Shown in pieces: positions 8,493-15,631 of a stretch of 35,115 nucleotides of DNA. Each line of letters starts with the position of its first letter. The stretch's first letter is position 1. The translations under genes were made by a program, and so were the position numbers. Source of the stretch: Streptomyces sp. AcH 505 (GTDB taxonomy: Bacteria > Actinomycetota > Actinomycetes > Streptomycetales > Streptomycetaceae); NCBI RefSeq assembly GCF_000818175.1, contig NZ_JTIY01000001.1, positions 754,935 to 790,049 of the forward strand. Reading direction: 5' to 3'. Under the pieces are notes generated by a model that saw only the letters and a program-made list of their open reading frames with translations, had not been told where the DNA came from and did not search any database.

Positions 8493-9128
8493 CTAGTAGC
8501 ACTCCTTGGTGCCCTTGAACAGCTTCATGCTCAGACCGCTGAGCTTGAAGGTGCCGGCTGTGGTCGCCCACGCCGTCTGCTTCACATCGGTCAGCACGGC
8601 CCGCTCGGCCTGCTGTGCGAAGCCGTAGGGGTTGGTCTTCCCCTTGTCACCGGGTGCGATACCGGCGCCCTTGGTCTCACCGGCCGCCACACCGATGTCG
8701 ATGTTCGTGAACGTCGCGTTCGCGTTCAGATCGGCGACATCGATGTACAGGTTCTTGGCGCTGACCGGAGTCGCACCGCCGCCGGCCTTGAGCTGCAGGC
8801 TGATGCTGCCGAAGATCGGCACATCCGGTGTGACCACCGACTGGCACATGTTGGTGATCTTCGCGGACGTGAACCCCGAGACGGCGACCGGGTTGGCGCT
8901 CTTGTTGCCCTTGAGGTCCGTGCCCGTGTCGATGCTGCCGTACTGGGTGAACCCCCGGCCGTCCAGCTTGTCGGCGCTGACCTTGAAGCTCTGGCCCGAC
9001 ACACTGAACGAAGCGGCGAGCGCCCCCTGTGCCAGCGCGACACCGATCGCGGCCGTCGCGGCCACGCTCGGCACCATGACGACGGCGAACCGCTTCCATC
9101 TGGTCCCACCACGTACTAGGGACTCCAT
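8493..9128 (-). CDS. DUF6230 family secreted protein
   Basis: Function unknown. The 211-residue product has a Sec-type signal peptide (WKRFAVVMVPSVAATAAIGV, then ALAAS), and the rest is beta-rich: FSVSGQSFKVSADKLDGRGF, AKITNMCQSVVTP, LYIDVADLNANATFTNIDIG, LSMKLFKGTKECY. Two cysteines remain in the mature part and could form a disulfide. Relatives have been labelled cholesterol esterase, but no GxSxG nucleophile motif is present, so I do not adopt that name. The ATG at 9128 has an excellent site, AAGGAGG, about 6 nt upstream. It is the first gene of a three-gene minus-strand module and has a ~600-nt upstream region. Confidence 0.85.
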   Translation of the reverse strand: MESLVRGGTRWKRFAVVMVPSVAATAAIGVALAQGALAASFSVSGQSFKVSADKLDGRGFTQYGSIDTGTDLKGNKSANPVAVSGFTSAKITNMCQSVVTPDVPIFGSISLQLKAGGGATPVSAKNLYIDVADLNANATFTNIDIGVAAGETKGAGIAPGDKGKTNPYGFAQQAERAVLTDVKQTAWATTAGTFKLSGLSMKLFKGTKECY

Positions 9129-9481
9129 CAATGTCCTCCTTCTCGGACGTACATCTCCGGACCGGGCCGGAGCCCGTCCTGGGATGGGAGAAGTGCTACG
9201 TCCTCGGGAAGGAGAGCGCCTGTTCCGTAGAGGCGCGAACCGCGTCCGAAGAACCGGCGATCACCCCCGAGCGACAACCACTGGCCACGCCTTCGCGCAA
9301 CCTCTGGACAGGCCCTGCCGGTGAGCAGGAACCCCCCTGTCCGGGCCGGGGGTGCTGGGCACCCGCCGGTCCACCCGGTGGGGACCCAAGGCCGACGGGC
9401 GCGGCTGGTGACCGTGCCGGTGCGGTATTGGACCGAGCGTCGCCGATCGTGGTGCATTCCAGCTCATGACACAAGGGGGTT

Positions 9482-9499
9482 CGTTACTGGCTAGTAACG
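9482..9499. promoter_or_regulatory. Operator-like palindrome GTTACT-GGCT-AGTAAC
   Basis: GTTACT (9483-9488) and AGTAAC (9493-9498) are perfect inverted arms, extended by C/G at 9482 and 9499. It is unusually AT-rich for this genome and looks like a dimeric repressor site. A second TTACT/AGTAA pair with a 3-nt centre is at 9614-9626. The cognate regulator is unknown. Confidence 0.45.
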
Positions 9500-9630
9500 C
9501 CCCGATAACCGGCCGACGACCGCGTGCCATCAACTCGGCACAGAGGGTGCAATCGACCCGTCGCGATGATGGTGCGATTGCCGCACAAATCAGGACAGAG
9601 GAAGGGGGGCGCTTTACTGCGAGTAACAGC

Positions 9631-9664
9631 GGCCGTACTTGCCAAGTTTTGGCAAAATACGGCC
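9631..9664 (-). terminator. Large hairpin downstream of the thioredoxin-TPR gene
   Basis: GGCCGTA (9631-9637) pairs with TACGGCC (9658-9664), and TTGCCAA (9639-9645) pairs with TTGGCAA (9649-9655) across a small asymmetric internal loop. It sits about 60 nt beyond the stop at 9726. It is a probable terminator, although the AT-rich inner stem could also be an operator. Confidence 0.5.
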
Positions 9665-9725
9665 GCCGGTGTCGTCGTGTCGCCAAATCACCGTCGGAGA
9701 AGGAGGGCCGCCGACGGACTCGCGG

Positions 9726-10700
9726 TCAGAACAGCACGCGGGCCAGCGACTGCCGCGCCGCGGTCACGAGCGGGTTGTCACCGACGATCTCGAAGAGTTC
9801 GAGCAGCCGTACGCGCGCCGCGTTCCTGTCGTCGCCCGTCGTGCGGCGGACGGTCTCGATCAGCCTGCTGAAGGCGTCCTCGACATGGCCGCCGTACAGG
9901 TCGAGATCGGCGGCCGCGAGCTGCGCCTCGACGTCGTCGGGCGCCTCCGCCGCGTCCTTGCGCACCTGCTGCGGGTCCAGGCTGTGCACCCGGCCGAGCA
10001 GTTCGGCCTGGCCGAGGCCGAGCTTGGCCTCGGTGTTGCCGGGGTCGTCGGACAGGACGTTGCGGTACGCCTGCGCGGCGCCGCTGAAGTCGTCGGCGTC
10101 CAGGGCCTGGGCCGCGGCCTCCAGCAGGGCGTCGTAGGGCCCCACGGGGGCAGCGGGGGCCTCCGTCTCACCCTGCTCGGCGCCGGCCTCGGTGTCGACG
10201 GCGATGCCGGTGAGCCCGAACCGCTCCTCGCCCACCTGGATCAGCTGGTCCAGCGTCTGCCGGATCTGGGTCTCGGGGGCCGCGCCCTGGAAGAGGGGCA
10301 GCGCCTGGCCCGCCACCACGGCGAAGACCGCGGGGATGCCCTGGATCCCGAACTGCTGCATCAGCATCTGGTTGGCGTCGACGTCGATCTTGGCAAGGAC
10401 GAACCGGCCGCTGTATTCGATCGCCAGGCGCTCCAGCACCGGGCTCAGCTGCTTGCACGGCTCGCACCACTCGGCCCAGAAGTCGATGACGACCGGTACC
10501 TCGGCGGAGCGCTGGAGGACGTCGCGCTCGAAGCCGGCCTCGTCGACGTCGATCACCAGGCTGGAAGGGGGTACGACGGCGGCGCCGCCGTCGCGGGCCG
10601 CCTCGGCGCGGGCCTGCTCGGCCTTCGCCTTGGCCTCGTTGGCCGCCTTCACCGCGGCGAGGTCGACGACGCCGCTCATGGACATGTTCCTAGGCTGCAT
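9726..10700 (-). CDS. YbbN/CnoX-type thioredoxin-TPR co-chaperone
   Basis: The 324-residue cytoplasmic protein joins a thioredoxin fold to a C-terminal helical repeat domain. FWAEWCEPCKQL carries the CxxC pair at Cys79 and Cys82, and GIQGIPAV the cis-Pro loop. From about residue 190, ALLEAAAQALDADDFSGAAQ and following helices match the TPR part of YbbN-like proteins. In E. coli the CnoX protein protects substrates from chlorine oxidation and delivers them to chaperonins. Keeping a CxxC suggests reductase activity is possible here (inference). The ATG at 10700 has GGGAGGA 7 nt upstream. It is divergent from a TetR gene. Confidence 0.88.
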   Translation of the reverse strand: MQPRNMSMSGVVDLAAVKAANEAKAKAEQARAEAARDGGAAVVPPSSLVIDVDEAGFERDVLQRSAEVPVVIDFWAEWCEPCKQLSPVLERLAIEYSGRFVLAKIDVDANQMLMQQFGIQGIPAVFAVVAGQALPLFQGAAPETQIRQTLDQLIQVGEERFGLTGIAVDTEAGAEQGETEAPAAPVGPYDALLEAAAQALDADDFSGAAQAYRNVLSDDPGNTEAKLGLGQAELLGRVHSLDPQQVRKDAAEAPDDVEAQLAAADLDLYGGHVEDAFSRLIETVRRTTGDDRNAARVRLLELFEIVGDNPLVTAARQSLARVLF

Positions 10701-10728
10701 GAGTACATCCTCCCCCCTCCGCGCGTAC

Positions 10729-10752
10729 TTCAGAAAAGCGTTCAGAAAACCG
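10729..10752. repeat. Two tandem 12-nt repeats in ybbN leader region
   Basis: TTCAGAAAAGCG (10729-10740) is followed directly by TTCAGAAAACCG (10741-10752), 11 of 12 identical, then by a partial third unit TTCTG. They lie 29-52 nt upstream of the thioredoxin-TPR start and could be regulator half-sites about one helical turn apart. Confidence 0.5.
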
Positions 10753-10758
10753 TTCTGC

Positions 10759-10782
10759 GGCGCCGGGTCCCCACCCGGCGCC
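10759..10782. terminator. 10-bp GC hairpin in the ybbN/tetR gap
   Basis: GGCGCCGGGT (10759-10768) and ACCCGGCGCC (10773-10782) form a perfect stem with a CCCC loop. It would lie in the leader of the minus-strand thioredoxin-TPR gene if that promoter is further right. It could be an attenuator or a barrier between divergent transcripts. Confidence 0.4.
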
Positions 10783-10814
10783 AGTGGTTGTCGCGGAGAG
10801 CCGGTGAGGGCTTT

Positions 10815-10831
10815 CGCTACGGGTCGTAGCG
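10815..10831. promoter_or_regulatory. 17-bp palindrome CGCTACG-GGT-CGTAGCG
   Basis: Perfect 7-bp arms with a 3-nt centre lie in the divergent ybbN/tetR region. It is a candidate operator. Confidence 0.35.
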
Positions 10832-10892
10832 TAACTGCGCGCGGCGGGGAGCGGGCGGGAAATGGCCGTGAACTGGCTCACAGCGCATTGCC

Positions 10893-10908
10893 TACCGGCC
10901 GGTATGGT
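10893..10908 (+). promoter_or_regulatory. tetR -10 element overlapped by a palindromic operator
   Basis: TACCGGCCGGTA (10893-10904) is a perfect 12-bp palindrome that runs into TATGGT (10903-10908). TATGGT lies 7 nt before the tetR ATG and would give a leaderless transcript. A repressor bound here would block its own promoter, the usual TetR arrangement. No clear -35 is seen. Confidence 0.45.
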
Positions 10909-10915
10909 CACCGTC

Positions 10916-11557
10916 ATGTCGAGTACGGGACGTACGACAGGCCGCCCCCGCAGCGCCGAGACGGACGCCGCGATCCTCGCGGCGACCAGGCAGGCGCTGG
11001 TGGATCTTGGCTGGTCGAAGGTGACGATGGGCGACGTGGCGGCCAGGGCCGGGGTCGCCAAGACGACGCTCTACCGGCGCTGGCCCGGCAAGAACGAGCT
11101 GGTCGTGGACGCGGTCGCGGTCCTCTTCGACGAGCTGGAGGTGCCGGACCTGGGCAGCCTGACGGCCGACGTGCAGGGGGTCGTGCTCCAGTTCGGCGCG
11201 CTGCTGGAGCGGCCCGAGACCAGGACGGCGCTGATGGCCGTGGTCGCCGAGTCGACCCGCGACCCGGCGCTGCGGGCCCGGATCCGCGCGATGATCGTCG
11301 ATCCGCAGAAGCGCCTCGTGCACGAGGGGCGGGAGCGCGCGCGGCGCCGTGGCGAGCTGCCGGCCGGCGACGATCCCGAGACGGCCGCCCGCGACACGGA
11401 CCTGATCTTCGACGTGGTGGCGGGGGCGGTGGTGCACCGGGCGCTGGTGAGCGCGGAGCCGGTCGACGCCGAGTGGGCCCGCCGGTTCACGGAGCTGCTG
11501 GTGTCGGGGATCACCGGCGCGGGGAGCGCGGACGCGCTCCCCGGGACGGCGTCCTGA
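10916..11557 (+). CDS. TetR family transcriptional regulator
   Basis: The 213-residue protein has the N-terminal helix-turn-helix of the family (AILAATRQALVDLGWSKVTM, then GDVAARAGVAKTTLYRRWPGK, about residues 17-55) and a helical ligand domain with the QFGALLERPETRTALMAVVAE segment of the TetR_C types common in actinobacteria. The ATG at 10916 is chosen over earlier in-frame codons (from 10862) because GRPRSAETDAAIL is the expected start region and a -10 stands 7 nt upstream. Its ligand is unknown. Its neighbours suggest control of itself, the divergent ybbN-like gene, or the convergent ABC exporter. Confidence 0.88.
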   Translation: MSSTGRTTGRPRSAETDAAILAATRQALVDLGWSKVTMGDVAARAGVAKTTLYRRWPGKNELVVDAVAVLFDELEVPDLGSLTADVQGVVLQFGALLERPETRTALMAVVAESTRDPALRARIRAMIVDPQKRLVHEGRERARRRGELPAGDDPETAARDTDLIFDVVAGAVVHRALVSAEPVDAEWARRFTELLVSGITGAGSADALPGTAS

Positions 11558-11569
11558 ACTGAGGGTGCG

Positions 11570-12430
11570 TCACTTCGCCAGTCTGGCCAGCAGCGAGGAC
11601 GCCGCGGTGATGCCGGCCGCCGCCGCCAGCGCCAACACCCCGTAGTCGAGCAGCAGATGGGACGAGGTGCCGAGCAACAGGCCTCTCAGCGCGTCGACCT
11701 GATAGCTCAGCGGGTTGATCTTGCTGAGCACCTGGAGCCAGCCCGGCATGATCGCCACCGGGTACAGCGCGTTCGACGCGAAGAACAGCGGCATGGTGAT
11801 GGCCTGTCCGATCCCCATCAGCCGGTCGCGGGTCAGCACGATCCCCGCGATGGTCATCGAGAGGCAGGAGAAGAAGGCCGAGCCGAGGATCACCGCGACG
11901 GCGACGCCCAGCAGTCTGAGCGGGTTCCCGGTGAGCCCCACACCGAGCAGCGCGGCGATGACGATCACCACGACGGCCTGGATCAGGGCCTTCACCCCGG
12001 CGGCGAACGCCTTGCCGGTGATCAGCGCCGACCTCGGGGTCGGGGTGACCAGCAGTTTGGTGAGGATCCCGGCGTCTCTCTCCCAGATGATCATGATGCC
12101 GTAGAAGATCGCGATGAACATCGCCGACTGGGCGATGATGCCGGGCGCGAGATAGTCGATGTACGGGATGCCGCCGGTCGGGATCGCCTTGATCCGGGTG
12201 AAGGTCTCACCGAAGATCAGCAGCCACAGCGCGGGCTGCACGGCGCGGGTGTACAGCTCCGTACGGTCGTGCCGCAGCTTCTGCAGCTCGACCACGCACA
12301 TCGCGCCGATCCTGGCGGCCAGGACCCGCCAGCCCGTGCGGGCGCGCGGCGGGGAGAGCAGCAGATCCAGTTCGAGGGGGTGCGACGCGTCAGCCGACGC
12401 GGGTCGCTGTTCGGCGGGTGCTTCGGACAC
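11570..12430 (-). CDS. ABC-2 type (DrrB-like) exporter permease
   Basis: Membrane component of a drug or lipid exporter. The 286-residue protein has a cytoplasmic N-terminus, then six hydrophobic segments including ALWLLIFGETF, APGIIAQSAMFIAIFYGIMI, ALIQAVVVIVIAALLGVG, AVAVILGSAFFSCLSMTIAG and LLDYGVLALAAAAGITAAS. The ERDAGILTKLLVTPTPRSAL block is characteristic of ABC-2 permeases. The GTG at 12430 (MSEAPAEQR) is preferred over an upstream extension to 12589, which runs inside the ATPase gene; GGGAGG is about 11 nt upstream. It overlaps the ATPase gene by 41 nt. The tetR stop on the other strand is only 12 nt away. Confidence 0.88.
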   Translation of the reverse strand: MSEAPAEQRPASADASHPLELDLLLSPPRARTGWRVLAARIGAMCVVELQKLRHDRTELYTRAVQPALWLLIFGETFTRIKAIPTGGIPYIDYLAPGIIAQSAMFIAIFYGIMIIWERDAGILTKLLVTPTPRSALITGKAFAAGVKALIQAVVVIVIAALLGVGLTGNPLRLLGVAVAVILGSAFFSCLSMTIAGIVLTRDRLMGIGQAITMPLFFASNALYPVAIMPGWLQVLSKINPLSYQVDALRGLLLGTSSHLLLDYGVLALAAAAGITAASSLLARLAK

Positions 12431-13235
12431 TGCGGAAATCGCCTCCCTGTTCGTCGAGGCCACGCCCGGCGACGTCCCGGAAGACGTCCTCCAGCGTCGG
12501 CGCGGCGTTCTTCTCGCCCGCGGCCCGCTGCCGCTCGCGCAGCTCGGACCGCAGCTCCTCGGGGGTGCCGAGCGCGTGGATCCGGCCACGGTGCATCAGG
12601 GCGAGCCGGTCGCAGTACTGATCGGCCTCGTCCATGTAGTGCGTGGTGACCAGGACGGTCATGCCGGTGGCCTTGCGCACGGCGTTGATGTGCTCCCACA
12701 CGCTGGTGCGGGCGATCGGGTCGAGGCCGATGGTCGGCTCGTCCAGCATCAGCAGCCGGGGGGCGCTGACCAGCGCCTGGGCGAGTTCGAGCCGGCGGAT
12801 CATGCCGCCGGAGTACGTCTTGGCGAGCCGGTCGGCGGCGTCGGCGAGATCGACGGCGGCGAGCGCCTGCGCGACGCGCGCCTTGCGTTCGCGGTGGCTG
12901 ACGTCGAAGACACGGGCGAACAGCGAGACGTTCTCCCGGCCGGTGAGCGCGGCGTCGGCGGAGAGCTGCTGCGGTACGTAGCCGAGCAGCCGGCGCACCG
13001 CCATCTTCTCCTTGGCCGCGTCGTGCCCGAAGACCAGGACGCGGCCCTCGGGAACCGGCAGCAGTGTGGTGATGCAGCGGATCGCCGTGGTCTTTCCCGC
13101 GCCGTTGGGTCCGAGCAGCCCGAACACCTCGCCCGAACCGACGGTCAGTTCGAGGCCGTCGACCGCCTTGGTCTCGTCGAAGGTGTATTCGAGGTTGTTG
13201 AGCGTGACCGCGTCGGGTCCCGTCGGTTCGGTCAT
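12390..13235 (-). CDS. ABC exporter ATP-binding protein (DrrA-like)
   Basis: Energises the permease encoded downstream. The 281-residue protein has every motif in order: Walker A GPNGAGKTT (42-50), Q-loop YVPQQ (86-90), signature YSGGM (141-145), Walker B LLMLDEP (161-167) and H-loop TTHYMDE (His199). The C-terminal LEDVFRDVAGRGL matches the DrrA subfamily tail. Its ATG overlaps the MarR stop in ATGA. The order MarR, ATPase, permease is a common self-regulated drug-export operon. The substrate cannot be read from the sequence. Confidence 0.93.
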   Translation of the reverse strand: MTEPTGPDAVTLNNLEYTFDETKAVDGLELTVGSGEVFGLLGPNGAGKTTAIRCITTLLPVPEGRVLVFGHDAAKEKMAVRRLLGYVPQQLSADAALTGRENVSLFARVFDVSHRERKARVAQALAAVDLADAADRLAKTYSGGMIRRLELAQALVSAPRLLMLDEPTIGLDPIARTSVWEHINAVRKATGMTVLVTTHYMDEADQYCDRLALMHRGRIHALGTPEELRSELRERQRAAGEKNAAPTLEDVFRDVAGRGLDEQGGDFRSVRSTRRTATRVG

Positions 13236-13687
13236 GTCCCCTCCACTTCCTCGTGCAGGTTCTCGGCGAGCCTGCGCAGCGCCGGGAGGGCGGCGGCCAG
13301 GGCCGCCCGGTCCTCCTCGGCGAGCCGGGCCAGCTGGTCACGTACGAGCGCGCCACGGGCCGCCTCCCAGTCCCGCAGCCGGGTGACGGCGGCGGGGGTG
13401 GGCAGCAGCCGGGCGGAGCGCCGGTCGGCCGGATCGGTCTCGCGGACCAGATAGCCGGCCGTGGTCAGCTGGTTGACCAGGGTGGAGACCGAGTTGCCCG
13501 CGAGATACAGCTCCTTGGCCGCGTCCGAGACCCGGATCCCGGGCCGGGCGGCGACCAGTCGCAGCAGCGCGATGCCGCGCACGGGCGGTGCGGGCGTCGG
13601 CAGACCCGCGCGCAGCTTGCGCCGGATCATCCGCTGGATGCCCGCCAGCACGCCGGCGAGCGCGTCGGGGAACTCCTCTGTGGCCAT
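13232..13687 (-). CDS. MarR family regulator of the ABC exporter
   Basis: The 151-residue winged-helix protein contains LVAARPGIRVSDAAKELYLAGNS, NSVSTLVNQLTTAGYLVRET and the wing DRRSARLLPT. It is the first gene of the operon with the ABC exporter and most likely represses it in response to an exported ligand (inference from family and context). The ATG at 13687 (MATEEFPD) is chosen over the ATG at 13708 because TAAAAT stands exactly 7 nt upstream, giving a leaderless transcript. The longer form MRGKIES would have its start upstream of that -10. Confidence 0.88.
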   Translation of the reverse strand: MATEEFPDALAGVLAGIQRMIRRKLRAGLPTPAPPVRGIALLRLVAARPGIRVSDAAKELYLAGNSVSTLVNQLTTAGYLVRETDPADRRSARLLPTPAAVTRLRDWEAARGALVRDQLARLAEEDRAALAAALPALRRLAENLHEEVEGT

Positions 13688-13694
13688 GCTCTCG

Positions 13695-13724
13695 ATTTTA
13701 CCTCTCATGCAGAGCTATTGGCGA
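13695..13724 (-). promoter_or_regulatory. Leaderless promoter of the marR-ABC operon
   Basis: Minus-strand TCGCCA (13724-13719), 18-nt spacer, TAAAAT (13700-13695), then 7 nt to the ATG at 13687. TAAAAT matches 5 of 6 of the -10 consensus. Confidence 0.55.
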
Positions 13725-13753
13725 GACCACCGACCCGGTGGGACAGGCGTACG

Positions 13754-13788
13754 AAAAAGCCGGCCGCCCCCCGGAGGGTGCGGCCGGC
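13754..13788 (-). terminator. Intrinsic terminator of icmA with T5 tail
   Basis: On the minus strand GCCGGCCGC (13788-13780) pairs with GCGGCCGGC (13767-13759), with further pairing possible in the loop, and TTTTT follows (13758-13754). It begins 17 nt after the icmA stop and is the only textbook hairpin-plus-T-run terminator I noticed in the window. Confidence 0.85.
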
Positions 13789-13804
13789 GCTGCAGACGAA
13801 AGCG

Positions 13805-15556
13805 CTAGAACCCGGGCGGCTCGGTGTACGTGCCCCACTCGTCGCGCAGCACGCCGCAGATCTCGCCGAGCGTCGCCTCGGCGCGGACCGCCGCCAGCAT
13901 CGGGGCGATCATGTTGGAGCCGTCGCGCGCCGCGGCGAGCATGGCGTCCAGCGTCTTGCGCACCTCGGCGTCGTCGCGGGCCGCCTTGCGGTCGGCGAGC
14001 GTCCGTACCTGGTCGCGCTCCACCTCGTGGCTGACCCGCAGGATCTCCAGATCCCCGGTGACCGAGCCGTGGTGCACGTTGACGCCGACGACCCGCTTGT
14101 CACCCTTCTCCAGCGAGCGCTGGTACTGGAAGGCGGACTCGGCGATCTCGCCGGTGAACCAGCCGTCCTCGATACCCCGCAGGATGCCGGAGGTCATCGG
14201 GCCGATCGGGTGCTGTCCGTCGGGACGCGCCCGCACCCCGCGCTCCTTGATCTGCTCGAAGATCTTCTCGGCGTCGGCCTCGATCCGGTCGGTGAGCTGC
14301 TCCACGTACCAGGAACCGCCCAGCGGGTCGGCCACGTTGGCGACGCCGGTCTCCTCCATCAGCACCTGCTGGGTGCGCAGCGCGATCTCGGCGGCCTGCT
14401 CGCTGGGCAGCGCCAGGGTCTCGTCCAGGGCGTTGGTGTGCAGCGAGTTGGTGCCGCCCAGCACGGCCGACAGCGCCTCGACAGCGGTCCGTACGACGTT
14501 GTTGTACGGCTGCTGGGCGGTCAGCGAGACGCCGGCCGTCTGGGTGTGGAAACGCAGCCACTGCGCCTTGTCGGTCTTCGCGCCGTAGACCTCCTTCATC
14601 CAGCGGGCCCAGATCCTGCGGGCCGCGCGGAACTTGGCGATCTCCTCGAAGAAGTCGAGGTGCGCGTCGAAGAAGAAGGAGAGGCCGGGCGCGAAGACGT
14701 CCACGTCCATGCCCCGGCTGAGGCCGAGCTCCACGTACCCGAACCCGTCGGCGAGGGTGTACGCCAGCTCCTGCGCGGCCGTCGAGCCGGCCTCGCGGAT
14801 GTGGTAGCCGGAGACCGACAGGGGCTTGTAGGCGGGAATCTCGGCGGCGCAGTGCTCCATCAGGTCGCCGATCAGGCGCAGATGGGGCTCGGGCTGGAAC
14901 AGCCACTCCTTCTGCGCGATGTACTCCTTGAAGATGTCCGTCTGGAGGGTGCCGTTGAGTACGGCGGGGTCGATGCCCTGCCGTTCGGCGGCGACCAGAT
15001 ACATGCAGAAGACCGGCACGGCCGGGCCGCTGATGGTCATCGACGTGGTGACGTCACCGAGCGGCAGGTCGCCGAAGAGGACTTCCATGTCGGCGGCCGA
15101 GTCGATGGCGACGCCGCAGTGGCCGACCTCGCCGAGCGCGCGCGGGTCGTCGGAGTCGCGGCCCATGAGGGTGGGCATGTCGAAGGCGACGGAGAGCCCG
15201 CCGCCGCCGTTGGCCAGGATGGTCTTGTAGCGCTCGTTCGTCTGCCGGGCGTTGCCGAACCCCGCGAACTGGCGGATGGTCCAGGTCCTGCCCCGGTAGC
15301 CGGTGGGGTGGAGGCCCCGGGTGAAGGGGTACTCGCCGGGCCAGCCGATCCGGTCGAAGCCCTCGTAGGTGTCTCCGGGCCGTGGCCCGTAGACCGGCTC
15401 CACCGGATCACCGGAGAGCGTGCTGAAGTCGGCGTCACGCTTGCGGGCCTTGTCGTAGCGGGCCTGCCAGCGGCGGCGGCCCTCCTCGACGGCGTCGGTG
15501 CCCGCGCCGTCAGCGCTCGTGCCGTCCGTGCCCTGCGTGCTCTGCCTACCGTCCAT
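13805..15556 (-). CDS. icmA: Isobutyryl-CoA mutase large subunit
   Basis: Catalytic subunit of the B12-dependent mutase that interconverts isobutyryl-CoA and n-butyryl-CoA, linking valine breakdown and butyryl-CoA supply for acetate assimilation and polyketides. The 583-residue protein is a methylmalonyl-CoA mutase-type barrel. Two residues decide the substrate: TWTIRQF has Phe97 where methylmalonyl-CoA mutase has Tyr, and EYIAQKEW has Gln215 where that enzyme has Arg. The Phe/Gln pair is the IcmA signature (Phe80/Gln198 in S. cinnamonensis). It ends at [11 protein letters not shown] without a cobalamin-binding domain, so a separate IcmB, not in this window, is needed. The ATG at 15556 gives MDGRQST. 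No strong ribosome binding site is seen. Confidence 0.94.
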   Translation of the reverse strand: MDGRQSTQGTDGTSADGAGTDAVEEGRRRWQARYDKARKRDADFSTLSGDPVEPVYGPRPGDTYEGFDRIGWPGEYPFTRGLHPTGYRGRTWTIRQFAGFGNARQTNERYKTILANGGGGLSVAFDMPTLMGRDSDDPRALGEVGHCGVAIDSAADMEVLFGDLPLGDVTTSMTISGPAVPVFCMYLVAAERQGIDPAVLNGTLQTDIFKEYIAQKEWLFQPEPHLRLIGDLMEHCAAEIPAYKPLSVSGYHIREAGSTAAQELAYTLADGFGYVELGLSRGMDVDVFAPGLSFFFDAHLDFFEEIAKFRAARRIWARWMKEVYGAKTDKAQWLRFHTQTAGVSLTAQQPYNNVVRTAVEALSAVLGGTNSLHTNALDETLALPSEQAAEIALRTQQVLMEETGVANVADPLGGSWYVEQLTDRIEADAEKIFEQIKERGVRARPDGQHPIGPMTSGILRGIEDGWFTGEIAESAFQYQRSLEKGDKRVVGVNVHHGSVTGDLEILRVSHEVERDQVRTLADRKAARDDAEVRKTLDAMLAAARDGSNMIAPMLAAVRAEATLGEICGVLRDEWGTYTEPPGF

Positions 15557-15564
15557 GGATCCAA

Positions 15565-15588
15565 ATTTACTAGGACGTCCGAGTAAAT
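15565..15588. promoter_or_regulatory. 24-bp palindrome at the icmA start
   Basis: Arms ATTTACT (15565-15571) and AGTAAAT (15582-15588) flank GGACGTCC (15573-15580); only the pair 15572/15581 is mismatched. It is AT-rich for this genome and lies 9 nt upstream of the icmA ATG, overlapping a possible minus-strand -10 (TAGTAA, 15572-15567). It is very likely a regulator-binding site that controls icmA. Confidence 0.6.
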
Positions 15589-15599
15589 GTCGACGCCTC

Positions 15600-15626
15600 A
15601 CCGCCGCGAGCCGTACTCGCGGCGGT
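15600..15626 (-). terminator. Terminator of the DUF3817 gene
   Basis: ACCGCCGCGAG (15600-15610) and CTCGCGGCGGT (15616-15626) form a perfect 11-bp stem with loop CCGTA. It starts 5 nt after the stop at 15632, between this gene and icmA. Confidence 0.75.
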
Positions 15627-15631
15627 CGCGG

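Larger units (their letters stand above)
9129..9725. other. 597-nt gene-free region with palindromes
   Basis: No convincing gene is present: frames on both strands lack family character and start signals. The half nearest 9128 is presumably leader and promoter of the DUF6230 module. It holds a palindrome at 9482-9499, a related one at 9614-9626 and a large hairpin at 9631-9664, each listed separately. ACCCCC/GGGGGT around 9331-9354 could form a further small hairpin. A possible minus-strand promoter is TTGTGT (9474-9469), 17 nt, CACGAT. Confidence 0.6.

Noticed and set aside
8493..9128. Naming the DUF6230 protein a cholesterol esterase
   Set aside because: No GxSxG or other hydrolase motif and only 211 residues; the label seems inherited rather than based on function.
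9128..9469. Open frames of about 110 codons on both strands in the 9.1-9.5 kb gap
   Set aside because: No family resemblance or initiation signals; treated as leader/promoter DNA.
13805..15556. Calling the mutase methylmalonyl-CoA mutase
   Set aside because: Phe97 and Gln215 replace the Tyr and Arg that bind the methylmalonyl carboxylate, and the cobalamin domain is missing.
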